Shown here: in pieces, positions 14,655-22,587 of the stretch
How positions within the stretch are numbered: the stretch's first letter is position 1
Layout: each line of letters begins with the position of its first letter
From: an uncultured Bacilli bacterium
Lineage (GTDB): Bacteria > Bacillota_I > Bacilli_A > RF39 > UBA660
Assembly: GCA_947626425.1 (NCBI GenBank)
Contig: CANQRX010000005.1
Span: forward strand, 1-28,687
Reading direction: 5' to 3'
DNA: 28,687 bases
Made by a program: the position numbers and the translations under genes
The notes under the pieces: model-generated
Told to the model about the DNA's origin: nothing
Databases searched by the model: none
The model's input: the letters and a program-made list of their open reading frames with translations, nothing else

Positions 14655-14724
14655 TATCACCTAATAAAATTTTATGTTTGTGTTTAAAAAAAAAGAAGTA
14701 AGAACATAATAAAGTTAGGTGATA
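14655..14724. promoter_or_regulatory. Divergent intergenic region with mirrored ribosome binding sites
   Basis: TATCACCTAA (14655-14664) and TTAGGTGATA (14715-14724) are exact reverse complements. Each holds the AGGTGAT Shine-Dalgarno site of one divergent gene. I found no convincing -35/-10 pair in either direction. Confidence 0.5.
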
Positions 14725-14726
14725 CT

Positions 14727-15374
14727 ATGCAAGAATTATTCAGTGTGACATTAAGAACATTATTTTTCTATTTTTTTATCGTTTTGCTTTATCGAATTAT
14801 GGGGAAAAGGGAAATTGGCCAATTAGGAATTTTAGATTTAATTATTTCCATTTTAATGGCGGAGTTAGCAGCCATGTCGATTGAAAACAGTGAAAAATCA
14901 ATTTTTTTAACGGTTATCCCGTTATCCTTGTTAGGAGCTTTAGAAATCACTCTCGCCTATATTTCGATTAAATCTCGTAAATTCCGCGCCTTCTTTGGGG
15001 GTAAACCTTCGTTAATTGTCTGCGAAGGGAAAGTAAACTATCGGGAAATGATTAAACAGCGTTATAGTATGGATGATTTATTATTAAGTTTAAGACAAAA
15101 AGAAATTAAAGATATTAACCAAGTCGAATATGCTTTTTTGGAACCCAATGGGAAGTTATCAATCTTTCAATATAATTTATTTCATACAAAAACAATGTAT
15201 CCCATGCCTTTAATTTTAGATGGAACCATCAATCAAAAAACTTTAGAATATATTAAACATAATCAAAATTGGTTAAAAGAGAAATTAAGCGAGAAAAAAT
15301 TAAGAGTCGAAGATGTTTTTTATGCTTTTTATAAAAATAATAAAATTTATTTAATAACTCATTCCGAGGTTTAA
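14727..15374 (+). CDS. yrbG: YrbG-like DUF421 membrane protein
   Basis: A 215-residue DUF421 (YetF/YrbG) protein. Three N-terminal helices carry the family motif YRIMGKREIGQLGILDLI followed by AELAAMSIEN. A cytoplasmic C-terminal domain contains GKPSLIVCEGKVNYREM, the RYSMDDLLLSLRQKEIKDINQVEYAFLE segment and GKLSIFQ. Relatives in Bacillus occur near sporulation genes, and spore proteins SpoVAE/F-linked YetF types are known, but the biochemical role is undefined. The order tgt-yrzE-yrbG matches B. subtilis. AGGTGAT sets the start. Confidence 0.88.
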   Translation: MQELFSVTLRTLFFYFFIVLLYRIMGKREIGQLGILDLIISILMAELAAMSIENSEKSIFLTVIPLSLLGALEITLAYISIKSRKFRAFFGGKPSLIVCEGKVNYREMIKQRYSMDDLLLSLRQKEIKDINQVEYAFLEPNGKLSIFQYNLFHTKTMYPMPLILDGTINQKTLEYIKHNQNWLKEKLSEKKLRVEDVFYAFYKNNKIYLITHSEV

Positions 15375-15423
15375 TTCGACAAAATTAGCATTTTTAATAT
15401 GTTATAAATATTACGTGATGAAA

Positions 15424-15846
15424 ATGAAGAAAAAATTGAAAATTATTTTTTTAGCCTTAATTTTAGGAGGATGTTTTGCTTTAATAACTTTATTAAAATT
15501 TTCCTCTTTTAAAAGTGTTCCTCAATTATATCAATTAGGTGTTTATAAAAATTTAGATAATGCTGAAAAAATGGCGGATGAATTACCAGGGGCAATTATT
15601 TTAAAAAATGAAGATACTTACCAAGTAATTGGCGCTATTGCAAGATCGCAAGTTAGCAAAGAAAAAATTGAAAATTTGCTTTCCAAAGAAAATTTAAATT
15701 ATTATAAAAAACCTATTAATTTAACAAGTGATGAATTGCAAATGGTTGATGATTATGAGTTAATGATTGAAAAAGTAAGTGATTATGACACTTTAAAATT
15801 ATTAAATGAACAATTATTAAAAAAATTAGAAGAAAGGATGAAGTAA
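15424..15846 (+). CDS. Membrane-anchored SPOR-like protein in the SpoIIB position
   Basis: About 140 residues from ATG 15424 (in-frame GTG 15415 and ATG 15418 also exist). One N-terminal transmembrane helix (about 5-24) is followed by a SPOR-like region. YQLGVYKNLDNAEKMADEL matches the first strand and helix of SPOR (Y-x-[LV]-G-x-[FY]-x(2-3)-N/E-A-x2-x-A-x-x-L), and a second half (YQVIGAIARSQVSKEKIENLL) repeats the pattern. A helical tail follows. SPOR domains bind septal peptidoglycan. In B. subtilis the SPOR protein SpoIIB lies just upstream of maf-radC-mre, so this is a positional SpoIIB candidate, though much shorter. Four bases... the stop TAA directly precedes the radC ATG. Confidence 0.6.
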   Translation: MKKKLKIIFLALILGGCFALITLLKFSSFKSVPQLYQLGVYKNLDNAEKMADELPGAIILKNEDTYQVIGAIARSQVSKEKIENLLSKENLNYYKKPINLTSDELQMVDDYELMIEKVSDYDTLKLLNEQLLKKLEERMK

Positions 15847-16542
15847 ATGAGTCAAAAAATCAAGGATTTACCGACGTTTGAAAAACCACGGGAAAAAGCC
15901 AAGTTGTTAGGTTTTAAAAATTTATCAGATGCCGAACTATTAGCAATTTTACTTCGAACAGGTTCGAAAAATGAAAATGTTTTAGAATTAGCAATGAAAA
16001 TATTAAAAAAAATGCAAGATTTAAACGGACTAGGAAATAGCCGGTTATCCACCCTTGCTGATATAAAAGGAGTTGGCCAAGTTAAAGCTACAACGATTAT
16101 GGCGGCGATTGAATTAGGCAAAAGATTAAATAAACCATCAGCCAAGACAGATATTAAAATTTTAGAAACAAAAGATGTTTACAATAACTATCGTTTTTAT
16201 TTAGAAAGAGAAACCCAAGAAAAATTTTTAGTTCTTTTTTTAAACAACAAAAACATTGTGCTTAAGCATCGAATTATGTTTGTAGGTAGTTCTAATCAAA
16301 GTATCATTGATCCTAAGGCAGTTTTTAAAGAAGCAATGCTAGAGAATGCTAATAAAATTATTGTGATGCATAACCATCCAAGTGGAAATCCCTTGCCAAG
16401 TAAAGAAGATATTGCTTTAACGAAAAAAATAAAGGAAGCTGGTTTAATGCTAGATATTATTTTACTTGACCATGTAATTGTTGGGGATGGAACTTATTTT
16501 AGTTTTTATGAATCTTTAAAAGAAGGTGAAAAAAGTGCTTAA
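15847..16542 (+). CDS. radC: RadC family JAB/MPN-domain protein
   Basis: A 231-residue RadC homologue. The N-terminal helix-hairpin-helix region (LSDAELLAILLRTGSKNENVLEL, then LADIKGVGQVKATTIMAAIELG) precedes a JAB1/MPN domain with the metal motif HNHPSGNPLPSKED (175-188; H175, H177, Asp188). A role in DNA repair was originally claimed but is not supported in several species; the true function is unknown. It is cotranscribed with the SPOR-like gene (adjacent stop/start) and overlaps mreC. Confidence 0.96.
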   Translation: MSQKIKDLPTFEKPREKAKLLGFKNLSDAELLAILLRTGSKNENVLELAMKILKKMQDLNGLGNSRLSTLADIKGVGQVKATTIMAAIELGKRLNKPSAKTDIKILETKDVYNNYRFYLERETQEKFLVLFLNNKNIVLKHRIMFVGSSNQSIIDPKAVFKEAMLENANKIIVMHNHPSGNPLPSKEDIALTKKIKEAGLMLDIILLDHVIVGDGTYFSFYESLKEGEKSA

Positions 16543-17191
16543 AAATAAATCAATTTTTATGATTTTATTTAGTCTTTTTTTGGTATATCTTTTTTTGGAT
16601 CCATTATTTCAACTATTTATTAATCATGACAATAATTTAAGTAATCAAAACATAGTTTATGAAGAAGATTATCAGAATTTAAAAAAAGAATATGACCAAT
16701 TATTAAAATTTACAACCGAAAATCCAGAAAATACAGTTAGTAAAGTTATTTTTCGAAATCCTCTTACTTTTTTTGAAGAAATGAAAATTTTAAAAGGCCA
16801 AAAAGAACATATTGAAAAAGGAAGTTTAGTTTTAAATGAAAACGGCTTAGTTGGAGTAGTCAAAGAGGTTTATGAGCATAGTTCCTTAATTGAATTGTTA
16901 CCTAACAAAAACACCAAAATTGCGGTTGATATTGGAACGACTCATGGTTTATTAGAAAGTCAAAATGATCAATTAATTATTAAAAATTTACCAATGAGTG
17001 CACCTATTGAAGTTGGAATGCCGATTAACACTAGTTCATATAGCCTTTTAACTCCTAATATTTTGGTGGGGGTAGTAAAAGAAGTGTATCCGACTAATCA
17101 AAATTTAAGTTATGAGGTAATTGTTGAACCAAATGTTGATTTTGAAAACCTTAATTATGTAATTATTAAAAAGAGGGAAGCCAATGAATAA
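16535..17191 (+). CDS. mreC: Cell shape protein MreC
   Basis: MreC is the bitopic scaffold of the elongasome, linking MreB/MreD to cell-wall enzymes. From GTG 16535 it has 218 residues, somewhat short (B. subtilis 290). Seen: one N-terminal transmembrane helix (about 5-24), a coiled coil (VYEEDYQNLKKEYDQLLKF), then the beta-barrel domain with VIFRNP, LVLNENGLVGVVKEVYEHSSLIELL, and NILVGVVKEVYP. AGAAGGTG (16521-16528) lies inside the radC end and is correctly spaced for GTG 16535, but would overlap the GTG at 16526. It overlaps mreD by eight bases. No mreB is found in the window. Confidence 0.9.
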   Translation: MLKNKSIFMILFSLFLVYLFLDPLFQLFINHDNNLSNQNIVYEEDYQNLKKEYDQLLKFTTENPENTVSKVIFRNPLTFFEEMKILKGQKEHIEKGSLVLNENGLVGVVKEVYEHSSLIELLPNKNTKIAVDIGTTHGLLESQNDQLIIKNLPMSAPIEVGMPINTSSYSLLTPNILVGVVKEVYPTNQNLSYEVIVEPNVDFENLNYVIIKKREANE

Positions 17192-17549
17192 TATTCTAGC
17201 TTTTAGTTTTATCGCCTTTTTTACAGATTGTGACCAAGATAAATTGCCGTGGTTTTTAAGCCTAGGAATTATTTTTGATTTTTTCTTTTATAATCTTTGG
17301 GGATTAAATACTTTTCTTTTCCTAGTTGTGTTTTTAATTAATAGTCATTATCAAAAAAGTCTTCATTTAGTGTCTTATTTAGCTAAAACCATTTTAAATT
17401 GGTTAATAATTATTTTAACTTATATGGCTTTAACGATGAACTTTTCAAAACTTTATTTTCTTTGGCCATCATTAATAATTAATTTAGGAATTTCTTTAAT
17501 TTTATATTGTACGAAAAAGAAAAAATTACATTTGCTCATTCATAAATAA
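17184..17549 (+). CDS. mreD: MreD-like membrane protein (short)
   Basis: A 121-residue hydrophobic protein with about four helices. Near the middle, LPWFLSLGIIFDFFFYNLWGLNTF fits the MreD signature (G-x-x-x-D-x-x-x-x-x-x-G-x-x-x-x) after the first strand-like helix. MreD of B. subtilis is about 170 residues, so this one lacks one or two helices. The position directly after mreC, with an eight-base overlap, is the main support. A ribosome binding site (AGAGGGAAG) lies in the mreC end. Confidence 0.7.
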   Translation: MNNILAFSFIAFFTDCDQDKLPWFLSLGIIFDFFFYNLWGLNTFLFLVVFLINSHYQKSLHLVSYLAKTILNWLIIILTYMALTMNFSKLYFLWPSLIINLGISLILYCTKKKKLHLLIHK

Positions 17550-17582
17550 AGCTGATATTCATATTATTTTATAGGTGATGGC

Positions 17583-18206
17583 ATGGATAATAATGAAGAA
17601 TTACAAATGATTATGGCTCGCCATAAAAAACGAATGAACGGCACATACGAAGTAGTAAAACCCAATAAAGTTGGGAATGCTTTTTCCAAAATTTTGTTAA
17701 GTATTATCTTTATTTTAATTAGTTGTATCTATATTCATCTTAATCAGGAAAATCATGATTTATACAAAAAAACAATTTTTGCCGATAATCTTACTTTTGC
17801 GAAAATAAATAATTGGTATCATAAAACCTTTGGTTCTTTTTTACCAACAATGACGACTTTAGAAGATCAAACGGTTATGAAAACTAGTCCTTTATTAAGT
17901 AAAGAACCTTATTTAGATGGTTATAAAATATATACAAGTAAAGGTAGTCCGATTGAAGCTGTCCAAAGTGGCATTTTAGTTTTTTTAGAAAATAAAGATG
18001 GCTATGGCAAAACTGCCATTGTTCAAGGGATAGATGGGGTTGATATTTGGTATGGCAATTTAACGGATGTTAATGTTAAACTTTACGAGTACATTGAAAA
18101 AGGAACCATTTTAGGCAATAGCGAGGCTGATTATTTTTATCAAGTATTTTACAAAGAAGGTCAAAAAATGGATTATGAACAATATTTTAACCAAGTGGAA
18201 AGTTAA
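17583..18206 (+). CDS. spoIVFA: SpoIVFA-like degenerate M23 protein
   Basis: A 207-residue protein with a charged cytoplasmic N-terminus (RHKKRMNGTYEVVKP), one transmembrane helix (about 35-53) and an outer LytM/M23-type domain (about 130-200). The domain keeps the fold pattern (VQSGILVFLENKDGYGKTAIVQ, WYGNL, IEKGTILG). The catalytic His of the YGHL motif is Asn, and no HxxxD or HxH metal site is visible, so it is not a peptidase. SpoIVFA in B. subtilis has the same build and holds the SpoIVFB protease inactive until the SpoIVB signal. The next gene, spoIVFB, overlaps by 32 bases. AGGTGATGGC precedes the start. Confidence 0.8.
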   Translation: MDNNEELQMIMARHKKRMNGTYEVVKPNKVGNAFSKILLSIIFILISCIYIHLNQENHDLYKKTIFADNLTFAKINNWYHKTFGSFLPTMTTLEDQTVMKTSPLLSKEPYLDGYKIYTSKGSPIEAVQSGILVFLENKDGYGKTAIVQGIDGVDIWYGNLTDVNVKLYEYIEKGTILGNSEADYFYQVFYKEGQKMDYEQYFNQVES

Positions 18207-18948
18207 TTTATTTACTTATTTTTATTTATTTTTAGCTTTTGTCTGTGGTTATTTTTTTAATGTTTGTTTGCTTTTTTTGATTGTTATAATTCACGAACTA
18301 GGGCATGTTATTAGTATTAAATTTTTTCATTATAAAATTAAAGAAATCGATTTATATCCCTTCGGGGGAATTACGAAAATAGATGAACCTCTTAATTCCT
18401 CAATTAATAAAAACATCGTCATTGCTCTTTCAGGAATTACTTTTCAATTAATTCTTGGGTTATTTGTTAATGTCTTTTTTAAACACCAAATAATTTCTTT
18501 AAAAACTTATAATTTATTTACTTTTTATAATCAAACGATTTTAATCTTTAATTTATTACCCATATATCCTTTAGATGGAAGTAAATTATTAAATTTAATT
18601 TTAGAAAAATATTTACCTTATACAAAAGCGATGACATTAACAAATGGAATATCTTTTCTTTTTGTTTTGCTTTTTATTATTTATAACATTTTAACCCCAG
18701 TTAAAAATTATTTAATTTGTTCTTTTTTAGTAATCCAATTTATAATAATTGTTAAAAATCAAAAATATTTAAAGATTCGTTTTTTATTAGAACGTTATTT
18801 ATATCAATTTCCTTACCAAAAGATTGAAAGTCACAAAAATGATGATTTAAATTTATTAAAAAAAAATACTTTACATTTTTTTCAAGAAAAAGATTATTTT
18901 CTTCATGAAAAAAAACTTTTAGCAAAAATCTTTGACAAAAAAATTTAA
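18175..18948 (+). CDS. spoIVFB: SpoIVFB-like M50 intramembrane metalloprotease
   Basis: A site-2-type protease of 257 residues. Seen: HELGH (40-44) in a transmembrane helix, YPFGGIT (61-67), and NLLPIYPLDGSKLL (126-139) with the third ligand Asp134. These positions nearly equal the B. subtilis SpoIVFB ligands (H43, H47, D137). The C-terminal about 60 residues are a soluble, possibly ATP-binding CBS-like replacement; here it is lysine-rich and helical. In sporulating Bacilli it cleaves pro-sigma-K in the mother cell. Pro-sigma-K is not in this window. It overlaps spoIVFA by 32 bases, suggesting coupled expression. Confidence 0.92.
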   Translation: MNNILTKWKVNLFTYFYLFLAFVCGYFFNVCLLFLIVIIHELGHVISIKFFHYKIKEIDLYPFGGITKIDEPLNSSINKNIVIALSGITFQLILGLFVNVFFKHQIISLKTYNLFTFYNQTILIFNLLPIYPLDGSKLLNLILEKYLPYTKAMTLTNGISFLFVLLFIIYNILTPVKNYLICSFLVIQFIIIVKNQKYLKIRFLLERYLYQFPYQKIESHKNDDLNLLKKNTLHFFQEKDYFLHEKKLLAKIFDKKI

Positions 18949-18959
18949 TGTTGTATAAT
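18932..18959 (+). promoter_or_regulatory. Promoter of the gene at 18983
   Basis: TTGACA (18932-18937), a 16-base spacer and TATAAT (18954-18959). The -35 lies inside the 3' end of spoIVFB. Confidence 0.85.
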
Positions 18960-18982
18960 ACCGATTAATTAAGGAGTATGTT

Positions 18983-19591
18983 ATGGAAAAAACAATTATT
19001 TTTTTATTTAATGAATATTTTCAAACATTAAATAGTTATAACGATAAATTTGATGAATTTTTAAGTATTCATGAAAGTGCTTTAAAAAGGTGTTCTAATC
19101 ATTATCAAAATATTTTAATGGAGTTTTCTAATTATTTAACAGATCAGACCAATAATTTTCAAGAAACTAAAAGTTACTACGGTAAAGTTAAATTATGTAC
19201 AAATGTTAATTATTGTATTAATGAATTAAATAATCATTTACGATTTTTTAATGTATTTTTAGGCAATTTAGATTATTTAGAAGAACGTTTAAATGCTTTA
19301 GAAAAAGAATTAATTATTGAATTGTTTACTTTTGATAAAATTGTTGATTCTAATTTAAAAAAATATTGGCAGGCCTATGCTGAAGGTTTAGAATTAGAAA
19401 TTTTACAAGGTTATTTAGATTATTTAGAAACATATTATCATTTAGGGGTTAAAGAGCCAATAATTAATGTTTATGAAAGTAATGATGAGTTTCTTACTCA
19501 AGAATTATTTTACATAATTGAAACATTTACCAATTTTTCAGAATTAAAAGAACTAAATAATGAATTAAAATTATGCCGAAGTTATGAATAA
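18983..19591 (+). CDS. Hypothetical helical cytoplasmic protein
   Basis: I do not recognise this 202-residue protein. It has no signal peptide or transmembrane segment. The sequence is acidic, rich in Leu, Tyr, Asn and Glu, and likely all helical, with heptad-like stretches (YLEERLNALEKELIIELF and FSELKELNNELKL). A few cysteines (in RCSNHY, LCTNVNYC) show no clear metal pattern. It has a near-consensus promoter, a ribosome binding site (AAGGAG) and its own terminator, so it is an independent, probably well expressed unit. Codon use matches its neighbours. Confidence 0.75.
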   Translation: MEKTIIFLFNEYFQTLNSYNDKFDEFLSIHESALKRCSNHYQNILMEFSNYLTDQTNNFQETKSYYGKVKLCTNVNYCINELNNHLRFFNVFLGNLDYLEERLNALEKELIIELFTFDKIVDSNLKKYWQAYAEGLELEILQGYLDYLETYYHLGVKEPIINVYESNDEFLTQELFYIIETFTNFSELKELNNELKLCRSYE

Positions 19592-19605
19592 CAGGCATTT
19601 TTTTA
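19573..19605 (+). terminator. Terminator overlapping the stop of the 18983 gene
   Basis: ATGCC (19573-19577) pairs with GGCAT (19594-19598), with an inner GTTAT/ATAAC stem, then a T-run. The stop codon is inside the hairpin. Confidence 0.8.
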
Positions 19606-19754
19606 TTTTAGAAACATACTCTTTTGAAAGAAATTATAGTCTTAATATTTTTAGCTACAATTAGGCTTAAAAAAGGACCGGTTTTGCTAGCCCATTAATT
19701 TAAAGTACGTATTTAATCGAAATATATTTTATTATTATTTTTTATTTTGGAAAG

Positions 19755-20852
19755 TTACTTTCTTTTGATTAATTTTTGGCTCAATTCTTTTTCATATGGT
19801 GTAAATTCAAAATCAAAATAGGTATAGTATCCTCCTTTAGGTAAACTTAAATAGTTATTAATCTCTTTATTTGCTGATTCGTTAATTTGATTTATTCTTT
19901 GAGAAATCCCACCATTTAATACTAAGGGAATGATATATCTTGCTTTTGCTTTAATGTTTACACAATATTTTCCTTTAACATATTCGGAACTTTTATAAAC
20001 TTTTGTCGCTGATTGAAATTTTTTAAAACTTTCTGCTAAATATTTATCAGGGCAATTTAAAAATTTATTAATTATTTCTTGTTCGGATAAAGTATACAAA
20101 TCGTCGATTGTTAAATATCCACAGGTATTCATGGATTTACACATGTCTGCCAAAAATTGCATAACGGTTCGATCTTTATCGCTAATCCATTGAGGCCAAA
20201 GTTTAGATATGGTATGAATATATTCTTCGCATACATCTTTATCTTTGAATACTAATTCATCAATCCCATCTTCATTTTTCGAAACAATTATATTGTTATA
20301 AATTTTTCTAATTTTATCTGGTTCCCATATTCTAAAAAGAGTTAAACCACCTGAGAAATTATATTCAAATCGATCAGCCGAAAGTTTTGGGGTATCATTA
20401 TCCGCGATAGGGTAAATTTTATAATCATCTACTTCTTCTACTTTAATTTTATCTTTGGTAAGTAATGCCATTATTTCTTTGGAATTTCTAATAATAGAGG
20501 CTGTTTTTTCTTCTGTTGATTCTTGTGTTTCCGAATCGCCATTCATAAAATCAATGCAGTGCTTAAATAAGGGGGTAGCAATATCATGAAATAACCCAGC
20601 CAATGTTTGTTTTTTGTCATGCGTGAAATGCCAAATAATAAGTGCAACTCCTACGCTGTGATCTAAGTTAGAGTACCAGTAACGGTTATTAAAACATTTT
20701 GTGTAATCGGTCCCACAATTCATGCTAATTTTGCCAATTCTTTCCATCTCGGGAGTATCAATATAGTCTAATAACCATTCGGGAAATTCTGGTGATAAAA
20801 TCTGAAAATATTCTTTTACTTCATTATTTAAATTATTGTAATATTTATTCAT
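19755..20852 (-). CDS. HD-domain phosphohydrolase (COG1078-like)
   Basis: A 365-residue metal-dependent HD-superfamily protein. The likely ligands are His65 (SNLDHSVGVALI), His89/Asp90 (LAGLFHDIATPLFKH) and Asp160 (SADRFEYNF). The order H...HD...D and the preceding IDTPEMERIGKI resemble COG1078/dGTPase-type enzymes (ITSPEFQRL...H.EHSLGV). The expected action is on a nucleotide or nucleic-acid phosphate, but the substrate is unknown. The C-terminal half (about 200-365) is not assigned. It is alone on the minus strand among plus-strand genes, with its own leader containing a perfect palindrome, so it may be an accessory gene. AAGGAGA precedes the ATG. Confidence 0.8.
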   Translation of the reverse strand: MNKYYNNLNNEVKEYFQILSPEFPEWLLDYIDTPEMERIGKISMNCGTDYTKCFNNRYWYSNLDHSVGVALIIWHFTHDKKQTLAGLFHDIATPLFKHCIDFMNGDSETQESTEEKTASIIRNSKEIMALLTKDKIKVEEVDDYKIYPIADNDTPKLSADRFEYNFSGGLTLFRIWEPDKIRKIYNNIIVSKNEDGIDELVFKDKDVCEEYIHTISKLWPQWISDKDRTVMQFLADMCKSMNTCGYLTIDDLYTLSEQEIINKFLNCPDKYLAESFKKFQSATKVYKSSEYVKGKYCVNIKAKARYIIPLVLNGGISQRINQINESANKEINNYLSLPKGGYYTYFDFEFTPYEKELSQKLIKRK

Positions 20853-20891
20853 TGTTATATTCTCCTTTTTAATTTTTATTTAGTTTTTGCC

Positions 20892-20918
20892 AAAAAAAGT
20901 ATCATTATTTAATGATAC
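20892..20918 (-). promoter_or_regulatory. Perfect palindrome plus T-run in the leader of the HD gene
   Basis: Arms GTATCATTA (20899-20907) and TAATGATAC (20910-20918) have a two-base centre. On the minus strand seven T follow (20892-20898), 47 to 66 bases before the HD start. No minus-strand gene lies upstream, so it is not an ordinary gene-end terminator. It could be an attenuator or a repressor site. Confidence 0.55.
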
Positions 20919-21001
20919 AAATCTACTATAATATAACATGTTTAGGCTTTTTTGACTACTCCAACTTGAAAAACTGGTGGCAAATGAAAGATAAAAAGCT
21001 A

Positions 21002-21030
21002 TTGTCGAAGTCTAAAAATTGTGTTAATTT
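21002..21030 (+). promoter_or_regulatory. Possible promoter of the CDF gene
   Basis: TTGTCG (21002-21007), a 17-base spacer and TAATTT (21025-21030). The match is moderate. Confidence 0.45.
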
Positions 21031-21051
21031 TATGATGAAAGGTGGCTAGTT

Positions 21052-21930
21052 ATGCACAAAGAAAAAAATATTTTAATTGCATTTTTTCTAAACTTAGGTT
21101 TTGCGATTTTCGAATTTTTTGGTGGCTTATTTACAAGCAGTATTGCGATTTTATCGGATGCAATTCATGATTTAGGTGATGCAATAAGTATTGGTTTAGC
21201 TTATATTTTGGAGAAAAAAAGTCGGTGTAAGCCTGATTATAAATATACTTATGGATATATAAGATATTCCTTACTTGGAAGCATTATTACAACGATTATT
21301 TTACTGACTGGTTCTATTTTTGTTATTAAAGAAGCCATTGGGCGGGTTTTAAATCCGGTCGCACTTCATTATGATGGAATGATTATCATTGCAGTTTTTG
21401 GCTTTGTTATTAATTTAATAGCTACCTATTTTACGAAAGATGGCGATTCTTTAAATCAAAAAGCCGTTAATTTACATATGCTTGAAGATGTTTTGGGATG
21501 GTTTGTCGTTTTAATTGGTTCAATTATCATTAAATTTACGAATTTTTATATTATTGATTCGTTATTATCAATATTGGTTGCTCTTTTTATTTTTTATAAT
21601 GCTTGGCATAATTTGCAAGAAATTATTGATATTTTTTTAGAAAAAACTCCGAAAGATGTTGATTTAAAAACAATGGAAAAAAATATTTCTAAATTGCCAA
21701 ATGTTATAAATGTCCATCATATTCATGTTCGAAGTATCGATGGAGAAAATAACTATGCCACTATGCATGTTGTTTTAAAAAAGTATAGTAAAAAAACTAA
21801 AGATGAAATAAAAAAGGTTTTAATTGCGCAAAACATTGTTCATTCAACAATTGAACTAGAACTTGAAAATGAACATTGTGAAAATTATGATTGCTATTTA
21901 AAACCAAGAGAAAATCATCATCATCATTAA
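21052..21930 (+). CDS. Cation diffusion facilitator (CzcD/ZitB-like metal exporter)
   Basis: A 292-residue CDF transporter exchanging Zn2+ or a similar divalent cation for protons at the cytoplasmic membrane. Six transmembrane helices are visible. The transport site appears as SDAIHDLGD (35-43; Asp36, His39/Asp40, Asp43) in helix II and HMLED (142-146; His142, Asp146) in helix V. The His at helix II and the two-His site favour zinc over manganese. The cytoplasmic C-domain has the usual INVHHIHVRSIDG. The protein ends in a four-histidine run (289-292). GAAAGGTGG precedes the start; the next gene starts ten bases after the stop. Confidence 0.92.
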   Translation: MHKEKNILIAFFLNLGFAIFEFFGGLFTSSIAILSDAIHDLGDAISIGLAYILEKKSRCKPDYKYTYGYIRYSLLGSIITTIILLTGSIFVIKEAIGRVLNPVALHYDGMIIIAVFGFVINLIATYFTKDGDSLNQKAVNLHMLEDVLGWFVVLIGSIIIKFTNFYIIDSLLSILVALFIFYNAWHNLQEIIDIFLEKTPKDVDLKTMEKNISKLPNVINVHHIHVRSIDGENNYATMHVVLKKYSKKTKDEIKKVLIAQNIVHSTIELELENEHCENYDCYLKPRENHHHH

Positions 21931-21940
21931 GGAGTAGAAA

Positions 21941-22576
21941 ATGAAAAAGAGAATTTTATTAATTTTAGGGTTAATTATAATTGTAAGCACTGTTCTTTTT
22001 TTAAAAACTTTCTTTGGACCAAAATATTCGGATGGTGATTTTAATATTGAAACTTATTATAGTTCGGTTGATAAAGATGCCGATGGAATTGATGATCAAA
22101 CTGATATTTTACAAAGCGCGAAAGAATACTTAAATAAAAAACCAAAATATGAAAGTAAATATTACGGTGGTGGTTATCCCGATGATAATTATGGAGTTTG
22201 TACCGATGTTATTGCTTTTGCTTTAAAAGGGGCAGGGTATGATTTAAGAGAGTTGGTTAATCAAGATATTTTAAACAATCCCCAGTTGTATCAAATAGAA
22301 AATGTCGATAAAAATATTGATTTTCGGCGAGTTGATAATTTAAAAATTTATTTTCAAAATACCGCAATTCAATTAACTAATGATGTGAGTGATATTGCCA
22401 GTTGGCAAGGAGGAGATATTGTTATTTTTGAAAACCACATTGGATTAGTTAGCGATAAGCGAAATGAGCAAGGAATATCTTTGGTCTTACATCATTACAG
22501 TCCCTTACAAATTTCTTATGAAGAAGATATTTTACCCAATGCTAATAACATTGTTGGTCATTATCGAGTTAGTTAA
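21941..22576 (+). CDS. Secreted or membrane-anchored DUF1287 protein (NlpC/P60-like)
   Basis: A 211-residue DUF1287 protein (YijF-like). After an N-terminal signal anchor (about 4-22) comes DKDADGIDD (44-52), which looks like an EF-hand-like calcium loop. The catalytic-type Cys87 follows in GVCTDVIAFALKGAGYDLR, then NIDFRRVDNL (125-134), GGDIVIF, and His166 in NHIGLVS, ending VGHYR. DUF1287 is related to NlpC/P60 cysteine peptidases, so a cell-wall or extracellular peptide bond is the likely target. GGAG precedes the ATG. It sits between the CDF and cls genes (11-base gaps), probably one operon. Confidence 0.85.
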   Translation: MKKRILLILGLIIIVSTVLFLKTFFGPKYSDGDFNIETYYSSVDKDADGIDDQTDILQSAKEYLNKKPKYESKYYGGGYPDDNYGVCTDVIAFALKGAGYDLRELVNQDILNNPQLYQIENVDKNIDFRRVDNLKIYFQNTAIQLTNDVSDIASWQGGDIVIFENHIGLVSDKRNEQGISLVLHHYSPLQISYEEDILPNANNIVGHYRVS

Positions 22577-22587
22577 AAGGAGGATTT

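Noticed and set aside
19660..20955. Short direct repeat (TTAGGCTT) flanking the HD gene, as a possible insertion scar
   Set aside because: Only eight or nine bases in AT-rich DNA, not at precise boundaries, and without any mobile gene.
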